A stretch of DNA of 64,000 bases, from assembly GCF_003236175.1 (NCBI RefSeq), contig NZ_QKTW01000019.1, positions 1 through 64,000 of the forward strand, in the 5' to 3' direction. This stretch comes from Taibaiella soli (GTDB lineage Bacteria; Bacteroidota; Bacteroidia; Chitinophagales; Chitinophagaceae). Position numbers and translations under genes: made by a program. Positions 26,896-35,498 of the stretch are shown piece by piece (positions within the stretch are counted from its first letter, which is position 1; every line of letters begins with the position of its first letter). Below the pieces are notes generated by a model. It saw only the letters and a program-made list of their open reading frames with translations. It was not told the DNA's origin and searched no databases.

Positions 26896-27746
26896 TCGCC
26901 GTCCCGATGATGTTTTGGAAAATTAAACAACGTCGAAGTCAATATCGGCACAAAGAAAATGGCGATACTCAGCAAAGAAGTAATCAGGTCACCCCAAACA
27001 GTTGGATGCTCCCCTTCCGGCAAATGCTTACCCTGAGATTCCAGGCAATCGTGCGGACCATCAATGAAAAGAGAAAAATCTGCACATGGATTAAAATGAG
27101 TGTATAACGCCAACAATAATTTTATTCCAAGAATTGCGATTACCACATAAGCACATTTCTCCAGGAAAGGATATTTTTCCATCAGCTTCACAAACCCCTG
27201 TGCTACAAAACGCATCGCCAGAATACCTATAAATACACCAACCCAAATGAGGATAATATTCTTGGTATAGGCATTAGCCGCAATCACATTATCGATGGAA
27301 AAAGCAAGATCCATCAGTTCCACTAATACAATAGTTGCCCAAAACGGGCCGAATAGACCAAGTGTTTTTCGATACAGCCAGCTCTTATGTTTTTGATCCA
27401 ATTCTTCTTCAATGGTATGATGTTCTTCTTTTTTCTTTGAGAAAAAATATTTCCCAGCCAGAAAAACGAGATAGATCCCCCCCAATGGTTTGAACCACCA
27501 GATCTGAATCAACATGGATGCAAACAGCAGACAAATCCCCCGAAATATATAAGCACCAAGGATACCGTAACGCAGCGCTTTGCGACGCTGGTCTTTCGGC
27601 AGATCAAGTACCATGGTTGCGAGCACCGCGGCATTGTCTACAGAAAGCAGACTTTCTATCAGAATCAGATTTACCACCACCGTTAGTGCGCCCAATGGCT
27701 TATTGGCTATCTGATGTATTAATTGATCGAAATGTTCGAGTACCAT
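26883..27746 (-). CDS. TerC-family integral membrane protein
   Basis: 287 residues with about seven transmembrane helices. Family signatures are LILIESLLSVDNAAVLATMV near the N-terminus and LVELMDLAFSIDNVIAANA in the second half; the paired acidic SxDN motifs are thought to bind metal. TerC-family proteins are linked to tellurite resistance and manganese export, including metalation of exported enzymes. A charged cytoplasmic loop (SKKKEEHHTIEEELDQKHK) splits the two halves. It is monocistronic. Confidence 0.88.
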   Translation of the reverse strand: MVLEHFDQLIHQIANKPLGALTVVVNLILIESLLSVDNAAVLATMVLDLPKDQRRKALRYGILGAYIFRGICLLFASMLIQIWWFKPLGGIYLVFLAGKYFFSKKKEEHHTIEEELDQKHKSWLYRKTLGLFGPFWATIVLVELMDLAFSIDNVIAANAYTKNIILIWVGVFIGILAMRFVAQGFVKLMEKYPFLEKCAYVVIAILGIKLLLALYTHFNPCADFSLFIDGPHDCLESQGKHLPEGEHPTVWGDLITSLLSIAIFFVPILTSTLFNFPKHHRDGESVK

Positions 27747-27759
27747 AATTCAAAATTCA

Positions 27760-27795
27760 AAAGCTTAATGCTGAAAGCCTAACGCTCAAAGCTGT
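27760..27795. repeat. GCTTAATGCTGAAAGCCTAACGC word repeat
   Basis: A single block of the AAGCTTAATGCTGAAAGCC type lies in the short gap between the M1 peptidase and TerC genes. It is the same family as 21022-21150 and 42051-42169. Confidence 0.5.
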
Positions 27796-27828
27796 GTTAC
27801 GTAATTCCAGATGCTGATTCAGCTCCAA

Positions 27829-29769
27829 TTACCGTTGCAACTGTATGGCTTCACTTCCCTTCTCATTCGTCAGTTTCAACAAATAAACGCCCGGTGCGTA
27901 TTGATGTGCAGGAATCGAAACCATTGTATTATTCACCTTCGCTTCCCACAATTTTCTGCCTTGCATATCAAACAAAGACAACTGCATACCCGGCACAATA
28001 TTTTCTACTTGCCATGCATCACTTGCCGGATTCGGATAAACCTTTATCTGCGCAGCCTTAATTTCCGGCACCGACAGACTAATGTCATGCTTCATTGGTG
28101 TATTGCTTCTATCTAAAATCCAGTTGTTAGGATCCACTGTAAAACCTGTCATTGTATTAGGCCAGTTTACAGTAACCATTTGCGTAGCAGCGTTGTTATA
28201 AATTTTGATGACCGTATCGCCTTGTGCAGAGCTGAGTTTCAATTCTAACGGTGTAACAAAAAGCGGTATAGAAGCAGGTTTGGAAGTTGTTTGATTGAGC
28301 TGAATATATACGACCCCATTTTGCTGATTCCATGAACCTGCATATTTCGGATAGCCTTCACCATAAATCCACTGATTGAAAAAAGTATCAAGGTTGCGGT
28401 TGTACAACTGCGAAGCAATTTGTTTTAAGTCTTCCGTATTTGCATTTCCATAAGCGTGCTGTTGCTGATAAGTTTTCAACACTGCAAAAAACAAGCTGTC
28501 ATTATCTGCGAGGAAACGGAGCATGTGTACCACTGCACCGCCCTTGGCATAAACCAGCCGGCTATCAAAAATAGGTGCAAACGAACTGGAGTCATCCACA
28601 TGCACTCTGCCACCGATGGCGGCCATTACCTGAGCAAACATCTGCTGTCTGAAAGTGGCTGCAGCAGCAGCACCATGAAAATGTTCGAGATACAGATGTT
28701 CACCATAAGTTGCAAAACCTTCGCTGAGCCATGCGTCTGCCCAACCTTCGAAAGTCACATTATCGCCAAACCACTGATGCGTCATTTCATGCGCGATCAA
28801 TTGTACATCCGCAAAACCAAGCGTGCTCATAGATTGATGTTCCATGCCACCTTGCAGTGTCGTAAAACAATGACCGTATTTTTCCTGATAAAAAGGATAA
28901 CGACCGAAGAGATCGGAGAAATAATTAATCAGCACACCAGTACTGTCCAGGTTTGCTTTGTTGGCCGGAAAAAAAGCTGTTGAATCATAATAATAGTTTT
29001 GAATCAGCATGGAATCGCTGCTATTATTAAAATGCATGAAGTAGGAATAATCTTTGTAAGGCGCTACAGAAACGGAAATCAGATAATAAACGATTGGATA
29101 TTTTTCTTTCCACCGATACTGTACGAAACCACCCGTTGCATTGGAAGACTGCAAAAGCCCATTGCTCCCTGCTTTCAAACCCGCAGGAACGGTTACCATC
29201 ATTTCTACCGAATCAATTTTATCCTGCAGCGATTGTTTACAAGGCCACCAGTCCTTAGCACCATAAGGATCGCTCATTGTGTAGACCATTTCTACGCCGT
29301 TGGAAATATCATGTGTCACACCAATACTATAGTTATTGACAGCAGCATTTTGCGGTGTGCCATGATAAAATACCTGTGCGCTAAAAGCCGTACCAACACT
29401 CAATGCCGCGGGCAAAGCGATCGTGCGCACCACTCCAGTTGACGCAACCGGAAGTGATACGCCATTTATTTTCGCAGAATCGACGGCCATTAATGTATCT
29501 AACTCAAAAACATAAGCACTCATATTTTGCACAGCAACTGCATTAGTGACAACATCGCCAGAAATATAAGTAGAGTTGTTACTCATGCTAAGATTGAACC
29601 GAAGGTTTTTAATATCATAATTATCTTCCAGCGGAGAGGCGACAGTCACACGAGCCAGCTGCTGTAGCTTCTTTTGTTCCTTTTGTCGAAATATAACCGG
29701 GTTGGTCTGTGCTACAGCTGCAAAACCAAGGGCGAAGAAAAAGATAAAGAATGTAGATTTCAATGGCAT
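27829..29769 (-). CDS. Secreted M1-family metallopeptidase with T9SS sorting domain
   Basis: 646 residues. A signal peptide (1-21) is followed by an N-terminal beta domain and a thermolysin-like catalytic domain with zinc motif HEMTH (327-331) and third ligand E350 (HExxH-X18-E, WLSEGFATYGEHL). The substrate-recognition motif is GGMEH (308-311) rather than the GAMEN of cytosolic aminopeptidase N, a variation I expect in secreted relatives. The C-terminal ~75 residues are a T9SS type A domain (KVYPNPASDAWQVE, GRKLWE, YAPGVYLLKL). It should cleave peptides outside the cell. It is divergent from the rhodanese-thioredoxin gene, with 61 bases between starts. Confidence 0.9.
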   Translation of the reverse strand: MPLKSTFFIFFFALGFAAVAQTNPVIFRQKEQKKLQQLARVTVASPLEDNYDIKNLRFNLSMSNNSTYISGDVVTNAVAVQNMSAYVFELDTLMAVDSAKINGVSLPVASTGVVRTIALPAALSVGTAFSAQVFYHGTPQNAAVNNYSIGVTHDISNGVEMVYTMSDPYGAKDWWPCKQSLQDKIDSVEMMVTVPAGLKAGSNGLLQSSNATGGFVQYRWKEKYPIVYYLISVSVAPYKDYSYFMHFNNSSDSMLIQNYYYDSTAFFPANKANLDSTGVLINYFSDLFGRYPFYQEKYGHCFTTLQGGMEHQSMSTLGFADVQLIAHEMTHQWFGDNVTFEGWADAWLSEGFATYGEHLYLEHFHGAAAAATFRQQMFAQVMAAIGGRVHVDDSSSFAPIFDSRLVYAKGGAVVHMLRFLADNDSLFFAVLKTYQQQHAYGNANTEDLKQIASQLYNRNLDTFFNQWIYGEGYPKYAGSWNQQNGVVYIQLNQTTSKPASIPLFVTPLELKLSSAQGDTVIKIYNNAATQMVTVNWPNTMTGFTVDPNNWILDRSNTPMKHDISLSVPEIKAAQIKVYPNPASDAWQVENIVPGMQLSLFDMQGRKLWEAKVNNTMVSIPAHQYAPGVYLLKLTNEKGSEAIQLQR

Positions 29770-29830
29770 AGGTATAGATATAAAACGTCCAAGTTACTGG
29801 TTTCACGAATATTTACAGAATTTTGCTTCT

Positions 29831-30535
29831 ATGAAAAATCTTGCAGGCATACTACTGCTTTGTTTCCTGTTGCTATTTTCCGGTGCCATTCAAGCACAAT
29901 CGATAAATTCAGATCAGTTTGAAAAAGCATTGCAGCAACATACCAATGCACAATTATTCGACCTGCGCACTGCAGCGGAATATAATTCCGGACATCTGGC
30001 ACACGCAATGCTTGCAGACATGAATGACAAAGCCGCATTCACAGAAAAACTCAGCACTCTAGACAAAACCAAACCGGTATACATTTACGCAGCCGGCAGT
30101 CAAAGTCATGCTACAACGCAATGGTTGCGCGCCAATGGCTTCTCAACGATAATAGAGCTTGAAGGAGGCATTGATGCCTGGAAAACCGCGGGCAAGCCAG
30201 TTGAAAAAACACAGAGCTTTCATCCGATCTCTGAAAAAGAATATCTGCAAATGATCAGTGCACAGCCATTAGTGCTGGTTGATTTCGGTGCTTCGTGGTG
30301 CGTACCGTGCCGGCAAATGCAACCCGTGATCGACGCATTGTCTGAAAAATATGAAGGCGTGCTGACGATTACATTTATAGACGGTGGCACGCAAACATTA
30401 TTGATGCAAGATGTACAGGTAAATGATATGCCGGGCTATATTTTGTACAGGGGTGGCAAGGAAGTCTGGCGCAAAGTGGGGATTGTGGCGAAAGAGGAAA
30501 TGGAAGGGATAATTGAAAAAAATATTGTTCATTAG
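29831..30535 (+). CDS. Exported rhodanese-like/thioredoxin fusion protein
   Basis: 234 residues from MKNLAGILLL, chosen because it opens a signal peptide ending near IQAQ; a longer frame would overlap the divergent gene. Residues about 25-125 form a rhodanese fold (LFDLRTAAEYNSGHL, LEGGIDAWKTAGKPV), but the catalytic Cys position holds Ala87 (IYAAGSQS), so sulfurtransfer is unlikely. Residues about 130-234 form a thioredoxin domain with active site WCVPC (C157, C160) and the later cis-Pro region NDMPGYILY. A periplasmic disulfide-handling role is likely, with the rhodanese part perhaps a binding module. Confidence 0.85.
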   Translation: MKNLAGILLLCFLLLFSGAIQAQSINSDQFEKALQQHTNAQLFDLRTAAEYNSGHLAHAMLADMNDKAAFTEKLSTLDKTKPVYIYAAGSQSHATTQWLRANGFSTIIELEGGIDAWKTAGKPVEKTQSFHPISEKEYLQMISAQPLVLVDFGASWCVPCRQMQPVIDALSEKYEGVLTITFIDGGTQTLLMQDVQVNDMPGYILYRGGKEVWRKVGIVAKEEMEGIIEKNIVH

Positions 30536-30783
30536 CGGGGGATCGGAAATCCCGTTTATCTGTCGTTCGATATGCGCTTCGCTAACATATCGAACAGCAT
30601 CGATTACTTTACGCTGTCTGCATTTCATTTCTTAACGCCAAGTTCCCTTAGGCCGGATGTGTTACGCAAAACAAGCTTGGAGACTAAACATGGGCAAAGC
30701 TTTCGGCTTTATGCGTTCAGCGTTTCGGTAAACCAGCGATCAAAAAATCAGACATCAGCGATTGTTGTATCTTCGCGCAGCTC
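30536..30783. other. Intergenic gap with repeat words
   Basis: About 250 bases without a gene. It contains a GCAAAGCTTTCGGCTTTATGCGTTCAGCG block (about 30696-30723) and an ATCAAAAAATCAGACATCAGCGAT block (30739-30762), members of two word families seen elsewhere. TATCTTCG at about 30768 resembles a -7 element for the next small gene. Confidence 0.5.
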
Positions 30784-31026
30784 ATGGCAAAAAACTTTAC
30801 ATCTAAAATTTTCTTTGACGGCAAATCTATGCTGGCCGTTATCCTCCCTTCTTTACGAAAAGATGGCATGCACTACGAAGTAAACATACAGGGCTATCCA
30901 CGCTTTTATATGACCTGGAGTGCTTCTGACCGCTACGATTTAGTATCACCGGAAGAATATAATTTACCATACAGTCTGATACTTGCAGTAAGCGATGCAA
31001 TAGAAGCACACGCAAAAAAACACTAG
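30784..31026 (+). CDS. Small conserved-looking hypothetical protein
   Basis: 80 residues, mixed alpha/beta, with no signal peptide or membrane helix. Notable stretches are KIFFDGKSMLAVILPSLRKDG, YEVNIQGYPRFYMTWS and YNLPYSLILAVSDAIEAH. Codon use looks normal and a good terminator follows directly, which supports a real gene. The family is not recognised; a small cytoplasmic protein of unknown role. Confidence 0.6.
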   Translation: MAKNFTSKIFFDGKSMLAVILPSLRKDGMHYEVNIQGYPRFYMTWSASDRYDLVSPEEYNLPYSLILAVSDAIEAHAKKH

Positions 31027-31050
31027 CAGATAGCACTTCAAAATATTTAC

Positions 31051-31074
31051 AGACCGCAGTCTTTACTGCGGTCT
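31051..31074 (+). terminator. Terminator of the small hypothetical gene
   Basis: AGACCGCAGT (31051-31060) pairs with ACTGCGGTCT (31065-31074) over a four-base loop, followed by TTTTTA. Confidence 0.88.
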
Positions 31075-31171
31075 TTTTTATTCGCCTTAAAATATTTTTT
31101 TCTTTTATAACTTATTGCCATAAATTAGAATATGAATATTTAAGCATGCATTTATTGACCATAACCAACAA

Positions 31172-31765
31172 ATGATGAAAAAGCTTTTTTCAATTATAAA
31201 AACAACCGTCGTTGGCGGAATACTTTTTCTCGTTCCGGTGATATTGGTCATAATGATAGTTGGAAAAGCAGTAGGAATAATGCGCAAACTGGTTCATCCA
31301 ATCGTAGAGCAGCTCGATGAACGGTTTAATCTCCGGTTTGAAAACCTCGTTGTTGCCGCTGCCATTATCGCCATCTGTTTTCTTGCCGGTATGCTGGCAC
31401 ATATTCGTGCAGCAAAAAAAGTCGTCTCCTCCGTCGAGAACAATGTGCTCAGCCATATGCCCGGTTACAGCTTTATGAAAAGCTTTGGCGCAGATATGAT
31501 GGGACAGGGCAACGACAATGACTGGAAACCCGTTACGGTAAGGCTGGACGACTCCTGGCAAATCGGATTTTTGATTGACGATATTTCGGAAGATGTATGC
31601 GCTGTTTTTATACCGGATGCACCCAAACCATGGTCCGGAACGATTACTTATGTCACCAACGACCGCATCAAAATCTTAAACATCACGCAAAAACAAGCTG
31701 TCGATTATTTGCGTGTACTCGGCAGAGGCATGCATTCGATGATTAAGGATGGCTTTGACCAATGA
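31172..31765 (+). CDS. DUF502 family membrane protein
   Basis: 197 residues with two N-terminal transmembrane helices (about 8-30 and 58-78) and a cytoplasmic or periplasmic C-terminal domain with PDAPKPWSGTITYV and YLRVLGRGMHSM, typical DUF502 features (the family has TVVGGILFLVPV at the start). Function is unknown. It opens a run of co-directional envelope genes, with 18 bases to the next, so an operon is likely. Confidence 0.85.
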   Translation: MMKKLFSIIKTTVVGGILFLVPVILVIMIVGKAVGIMRKLVHPIVEQLDERFNLRFENLVVAAAIIAICFLAGMLAHIRAAKKVVSSVENNVLSHMPGYSFMKSFGADMMGQGNDNDWKPVTVRLDDSWQIGFLIDDISEDVCAVFIPDAPKPWSGTITYVTNDRIKILNITQKQAVDYLRVLGRGMHSMIKDGFDQ

Positions 31766-31783
31766 ACCGGCAAACGAATTATT

Positions 31784-32824
31784 ATGAAACTAAACTCAGG
31801 GAAACTATTACTTAGCGGATTTGGACTGGTTATTACGCTTGCACTTTGCTACGGTACTGCGTTTGGTCAGGGTGGTGGCGTGAAACTGAGCCCACGCGAT
31901 CAATATCTCGACAGCCTTAAACGAATGGATGCAGACTGGCCGTTGCCTATTTGGGGAAACCGGCTGCTGAAAAAAGGTTTTGATCTGCAATACCCGTTTG
32001 GCGCAATGATCAACGGTTTTGTGGCTACACAAAAAGTCGTGATTTCTGATCTGAAGGTAGGCTTTAATGATATGGATCCGGTACCGCTCGACTTTATCAA
32101 ATTTGGCGATGTAAAAGCAAAAGCTGTTTCTACCAATGCCCGCCTTGATGCATGGATTCTTCCATTCATGGATCTCTACGGTATCGTTGGGAAAACCTGG
32201 ACTAAAACAGAAGTGGATATCACCGAGCCCTTCAAAATGAACAGCACAGCCAATTTCGACGGCAACACACTTGGCTTGGGAACAACGATCGCTGGTGGTT
32301 ATCACCGGTTCGTTACCATCATTGACCTCAACCATACCTGGACTACGCTTGAGAATATTAAAGGAACAATACAGTCAACCATGTTTACACCTCGGCTCGG
32401 TTATAATTTTATTCTGAAGAATAAAGCAGACATGAGTATTACCGTATGGGTCGGTGCTTCAGGCATGTTTATCAACAGGACCACGGAAGGCACGATACCG
32501 CTCAGCGACCTGACAACAGATGCGAGTCGGGAAAAACTGCAGCAAATTGTAGATGGTGCTGAAGATTGGTATCAGGGGCTGAAACCTCCGCAGCAGGCCG
32601 TGATAAAACAGATCGCACAAAAGCTGATCGATAAAATGGATGGACTCGATATCAAAGATGCTACTGTTTCTTATTCGCTCAACAAAAGACCGACATCGAA
32701 CTGGAGTATGAATTTAGGCGCACAATGGCAGCTAAACCATCGATGGCAGATCCGCTCAGAACTCGGATTTTTTGGCGGACGGCAATCACTTTTGTTGTCC
32801 GGCAATTACAGATGGCACTGGTAA
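31784..32824 (+). CDS. Outer-membrane-type protein of unknown function
   Basis: 346 residues with a signal peptide (1-29, ending TAFGQ). The mature protein alternates polar and hydrophobic residues in strand-like segments (DAWILPFMDLYGIVG, TTIAGGYHRFVTIIDLNHTW, TFTPRLGYNFIL-like) and ends in strands WSMNLGAQWQLN, WQIRSELGFFG and SLLLSGNYRWHW with a final aromatic, the usual end of a beta-barrel. A helical insertion (about 245-285) separates the strands. The family is not recognised. Its place between DUF502 and a surface-antigen protein suggests an envelope function. Confidence 0.7.
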   Translation: MKLNSGKLLLSGFGLVITLALCYGTAFGQGGGVKLSPRDQYLDSLKRMDADWPLPIWGNRLLKKGFDLQYPFGAMINGFVATQKVVISDLKVGFNDMDPVPLDFIKFGDVKAKAVSTNARLDAWILPFMDLYGIVGKTWTKTEVDITEPFKMNSTANFDGNTLGLGTTIAGGYHRFVTIIDLNHTWTTLENIKGTIQSTMFTPRLGYNFILKNKADMSITVWVGASGMFINRTTEGTIPLSDLTTDASREKLQQIVDGAEDWYQGLKPPQQAVIKQIAQKLIDKMDGLDIKDATVSYSLNKRPTSNWSMNLGAQWQLNHRWQIRSELGFFGGRQSLLLSGNYRWHW

Positions 32825-32848
32825 AAATCCTAATCCCAAACACCGCCG

Positions 32849-34009
32849 ATGAAAACATTTTTTAGATACATTTTATTAATGCTTTTGCTGACGATGCAGT
32901 TACAAGTCACAGCTCAGAAACAGAAGACGAAGGTTTCGTTTAAAGATTCACTGGACGGAAAGTTTGACATGAGCAGCTTTCTGATCGATGCCAATGGCTT
33001 TATTCCGCTGCTGACGATCGTTACGGAACCTGCGTTGGGCGGCTTTGGTTTGGCAGGCGGACCAATTTTCATGAAAAAAAGACCACCGATCGTTGATACG
33101 ATTGACGGACAACCACGCTATACTCCGGTTGCTCCAGACATTACCGGCGGCGGCGCCTTGTGGACCATCAACAATACCTGGGGGGCAGTGGCAGCACGGA
33201 GCGGCATGTGGGTAAAAGCAAGAATCAAATACAGAGTGGTAGGCGGATACATGAACATCAACGCCGCTTTTTACCACACTTTTCAAACAATCGGAGAACA
33301 AGAATTCAAATTCAATATCAAAACAATTCCGTTGTATGCTTTTGGCATCAAAAGAATTGCCCGGTCCAACTGGTATGGCGGCCTGCAGTACCTACTTCTG
33401 AAATCTCAGGTGAAGCTGCAAAACAACGAACAGTTACCCTCTTTCGTCACCGACAAGGAGGTAAATAGCTTCGTCAGTCAGCCTGGGGCAATAATAGAAT
33501 TCGATAACAGAGATAATATTTTCACCCCCAACAGTGGATTAAAATTTCACGTAGACGGTGGCTGGTCGGACAATATTTTCGGTAGTGATTTTGATTTCGG
33601 ACGAATCAATTACTACACATACATGTACAAGCCTTTTGGCAGAAAAGTAATCGGCGGGTTGCGCATCGATGGACAGCAATCCATTGGCACGCCTCCTTTT
33701 TATATGCTTCCCTATATCGACATGCGCGGTATTCCTGCAGCACGGTATCAAGGCAAAGCCGATATTCTAACGGAAGGAGAAGTAAGATATGATGTTGTGC
33801 CACGTTGGAGCATCGTCGGTTTTGGCGGTACTGGTAAGGCTTTTGACGACTGGAGTGATTTTGGTTCATCGAAATGGATTTACAGCTATGGCGCAGGGTT
33901 CCGATATCTGGTTGCAAGAAAATTCAAGTTAAGAATGGGTATAGATGTAGCCGCGGGACCGGATTCATGGGGCTACTATATCGTTTTTGGCAGCGAATGG
34001 CTTAAATAA
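32849..34009 (+). CDS. BamA/D15-like surface antigen protein
   Basis: 386 residues with signal peptide (1-22, ending VTAQ). There is no clear POTRA domain; the mature protein resembles only the barrel part of D15/BamA: IIEFDNRDNIFTPNSGLKFHVDGG, GGLRIDGQQSIG, YIDMRGIPAARYQGK, and the final strands YSYGAGFRYLVARKFKLRMGIDVA. It is an outer membrane beta-barrel probably related to patatin-less or POTRA-less Omp85 proteins. It lies in the envelope operon, 24 bases after the preceding gene. Confidence 0.8.
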   Translation: MKTFFRYILLMLLLTMQLQVTAQKQKTKVSFKDSLDGKFDMSSFLIDANGFIPLLTIVTEPALGGFGLAGGPIFMKKRPPIVDTIDGQPRYTPVAPDITGGGALWTINNTWGAVAARSGMWVKARIKYRVVGGYMNINAAFYHTFQTIGEQEFKFNIKTIPLYAFGIKRIARSNWYGGLQYLLLKSQVKLQNNEQLPSFVTDKEVNSFVSQPGAIIEFDNRDNIFTPNSGLKFHVDGGWSDNIFGSDFDFGRINYYTYMYKPFGRKVIGGLRIDGQQSIGTPPFYMLPYIDMRGIPAARYQGKADILTEGEVRYDVVPRWSIVGFGGTGKAFDDWSDFGSSKWIYSYGAGFRYLVARKFKLRMGIDVAAGPDSWGYYIVFGSEWLK

Positions 34010-34055
34010 AAACTAATTGATAACACGACATTTAATCACCTCAAATACGTAATCT

Positions 34056-34679
34056 ATGCGCAAACTAACATTCCTTTCGTTGTTGTTTGGACTTGTTTTT
34101 TCCTCCTGCCGGAAAACGCCAAATTTCGATGAGTTATCCTCCGATTTTGTTGTTACCACAAATCGCGACAAGGCTGCTGATTTTACAGAATACAAAACGT
34201 ACTACATTGCAGATACGGTTGCCAATCTCGGCGGCACAGGCGACGATTCCATCCTTACGGATGCCAATGCACAGACATTAGTGCAGACAGTTAAAGACAA
34301 CATGAACGCACGCGGCTATACATTTGTTTCCAAAGATCAGCATCCGGATCTTGGACTGCAGATAGGCATTGTGAAAGTAACCACCACTGTTTATTATCCA
34401 GGTTGGTGGGATGGTTATTATGGCTGGTATGATCCATGGTATTGGGGCTGGTATTATCCATACTATTATCCATACAGCACGGTGTACTCTTACAACACCG
34501 GTACCGTTATCCTGAATATGTATGATCTCAAAAATGCCGGCACAGAACATCAGATCACGGGCATCTGGAACAATATCGATTTCGGCGCCATAGGCAGCAG
34601 CCTTTCCACCAACGTACAACGTGGGGTGAACGCCATCAACCAGGGCTTTGCACAATCAACGTATATCAAAGCAAACTAA
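34056..34679 (+). CDS. DUF4136 lipoprotein with Tyr/Trp-rich loop
   Basis: 207 residues with a lipoprotein signal (FSSC, Cys18). DUF4136 features include DFTEYKTYYI, a helix NAQTLVQTVKDNMNARGY, HPDLGLQIGIV and LNMYDLKN. Residues about 110-148 are extremely rich in Tyr, Trp, Pro and Gly (repeating WYDPWYWG and YYPYYYPY units), seen in many family members in Bacteroidota. It is probably an outer-membrane lipoprotein of unknown function in the same operon. Confidence 0.85.
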   Translation: MRKLTFLSLLFGLVFSSCRKTPNFDELSSDFVVTTNRDKAADFTEYKTYYIADTVANLGGTGDDSILTDANAQTLVQTVKDNMNARGYTFVSKDQHPDLGLQIGIVKVTTTVYYPGWWDGYYGWYDPWYWGWYYPYYYPYSTVYSYNTGTVILNMYDLKNAGTEHQITGIWNNIDFGAIGSSLSTNVQRGVNAINQGFAQSTYIKAN

Positions 34680-34716
34680 CCACACATCTGTTTGATTACT
34701 TTCTAAAATCATCTTT

Positions 34717-35349
34717 ATGAAAAAAATACTTTTTATACTCGCGATGATATGTGGTGCGCAAATTGTGGCACAAGCACAGGCTCCGGCATATACCATCCAT
34801 TACACACGTGATATCTTTATGGGCAGCTGGGAAATAGGTGTGCCTACCAATAACGACTTTCTAAATAAAACAAGCGCCGCCGGCGGCCGTTTTGAGTATC
34901 GCCACATGATCAATCCACACGTATCTATCGGCGTTGGTCTGAGCTGGAATTCCTTTGAACAACACACAAGCCGTAAGACTTATTATTCTAAAGACGGCGG
35001 CAGCGCCATTACCACCGATGTGATCAAAGATATTTACACTTTACCGATCACGGCCGGGGTCCATTACTACTTCGGCGATCCCCACGCTAAAATAAAACCA
35101 TACGTAGGTATTGGCATCGGCGCACAATACAGCGAACAGGATGTCTATTTCAACATCTACAACATTACTTATGACAACTGGGGTTTCTGCGTACGCCCTG
35201 AAGTAGGTGTAATCATGCCATTCAACGAAAACGTCGGTGGTTTTGTCAGCGCAGCGTACAATGTTTCTACCAATAAAAATGATGATTTCAATATCAGCAG
35301 CCTGAAACATTTCGCCTTCAATATAGGCCTCGCATTTTCAGTCCGCTAA
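34717..35349 (+). CDS. Small outer membrane beta-barrel protein
   Basis: 210 residues with signal peptide (1-21, ending QAQA). Alternating strands include GGRFEYRHMINPHVSIGVGLSW, LPITAGVHYYFG, KPYVGIGIGAQY and a final FAFNIGLAFSVR ending in an aromatic-x-x pattern, typical of eight-stranded OmpW/OMP_b-brl proteins. Specific ligand unknown. Last gene of the envelope run, closed by a terminator. Confidence 0.8.
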   Translation: MKKILFILAMICGAQIVAQAQAPAYTIHYTRDIFMGSWEIGVPTNNDFLNKTSAAGGRFEYRHMINPHVSIGVGLSWNSFEQHTSRKTYYSKDGGSAITTDVIKDIYTLPITAGVHYYFGDPHAKIKPYVGIGIGAQYSEQDVYFNIYNITYDNWGFCVRPEVGVIMPFNENVGGFVSAAYNVSTNKNDDFNISSLKHFAFNIGLAFSVR

Positions 35350-35374
35350 CCGGCTTCCGCACCTTCAAACACTA

Positions 35375-35398
35375 AAGTCCCTTCTCCTGAAGGGGCTT
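35375..35398 (+). terminator. Terminator of the envelope gene run
   Basis: AAGTCCCTTC (35375-35384) pairs with GAAGGGGCTT (35389-35398), one G-U wobble, loop TCCT, then a run of T. Confidence 0.85.
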
Positions 35399-35468
35399 TT
35401 TTTATCCCGTCCCCAAAGGCGGGCCGTCGCGGTATGAGATTCCCTTCTAGGGGTTAGGGGTTTTTGAC

Positions 35469-35476
35469 TATTTTTG
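35469..35476 (+). promoter_or_regulatory. Putative -7 element of accA
   Basis: TATTTTTG matches TANNTTTG and lies 23 bases before the accA start codon. No clear -33 TTTG at the expected spacing. Confidence 0.4.
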
Positions 35477-35498
35477 TACCCTCATACAAAAGATATAT

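Noticed and set aside
29702-29830. Longer start of the rhodanese-thioredoxin gene
   Set aside because: It overlaps the start of the divergent M1 peptidase and precedes an obvious signal peptide at 29831.
30572-30883. A 103-codon plus-strand frame overlapping the small hypothetical gene
   Set aside because: It is made of repeat words at its 5' end and overlaps the better-supported gene at 30784 in another frame.
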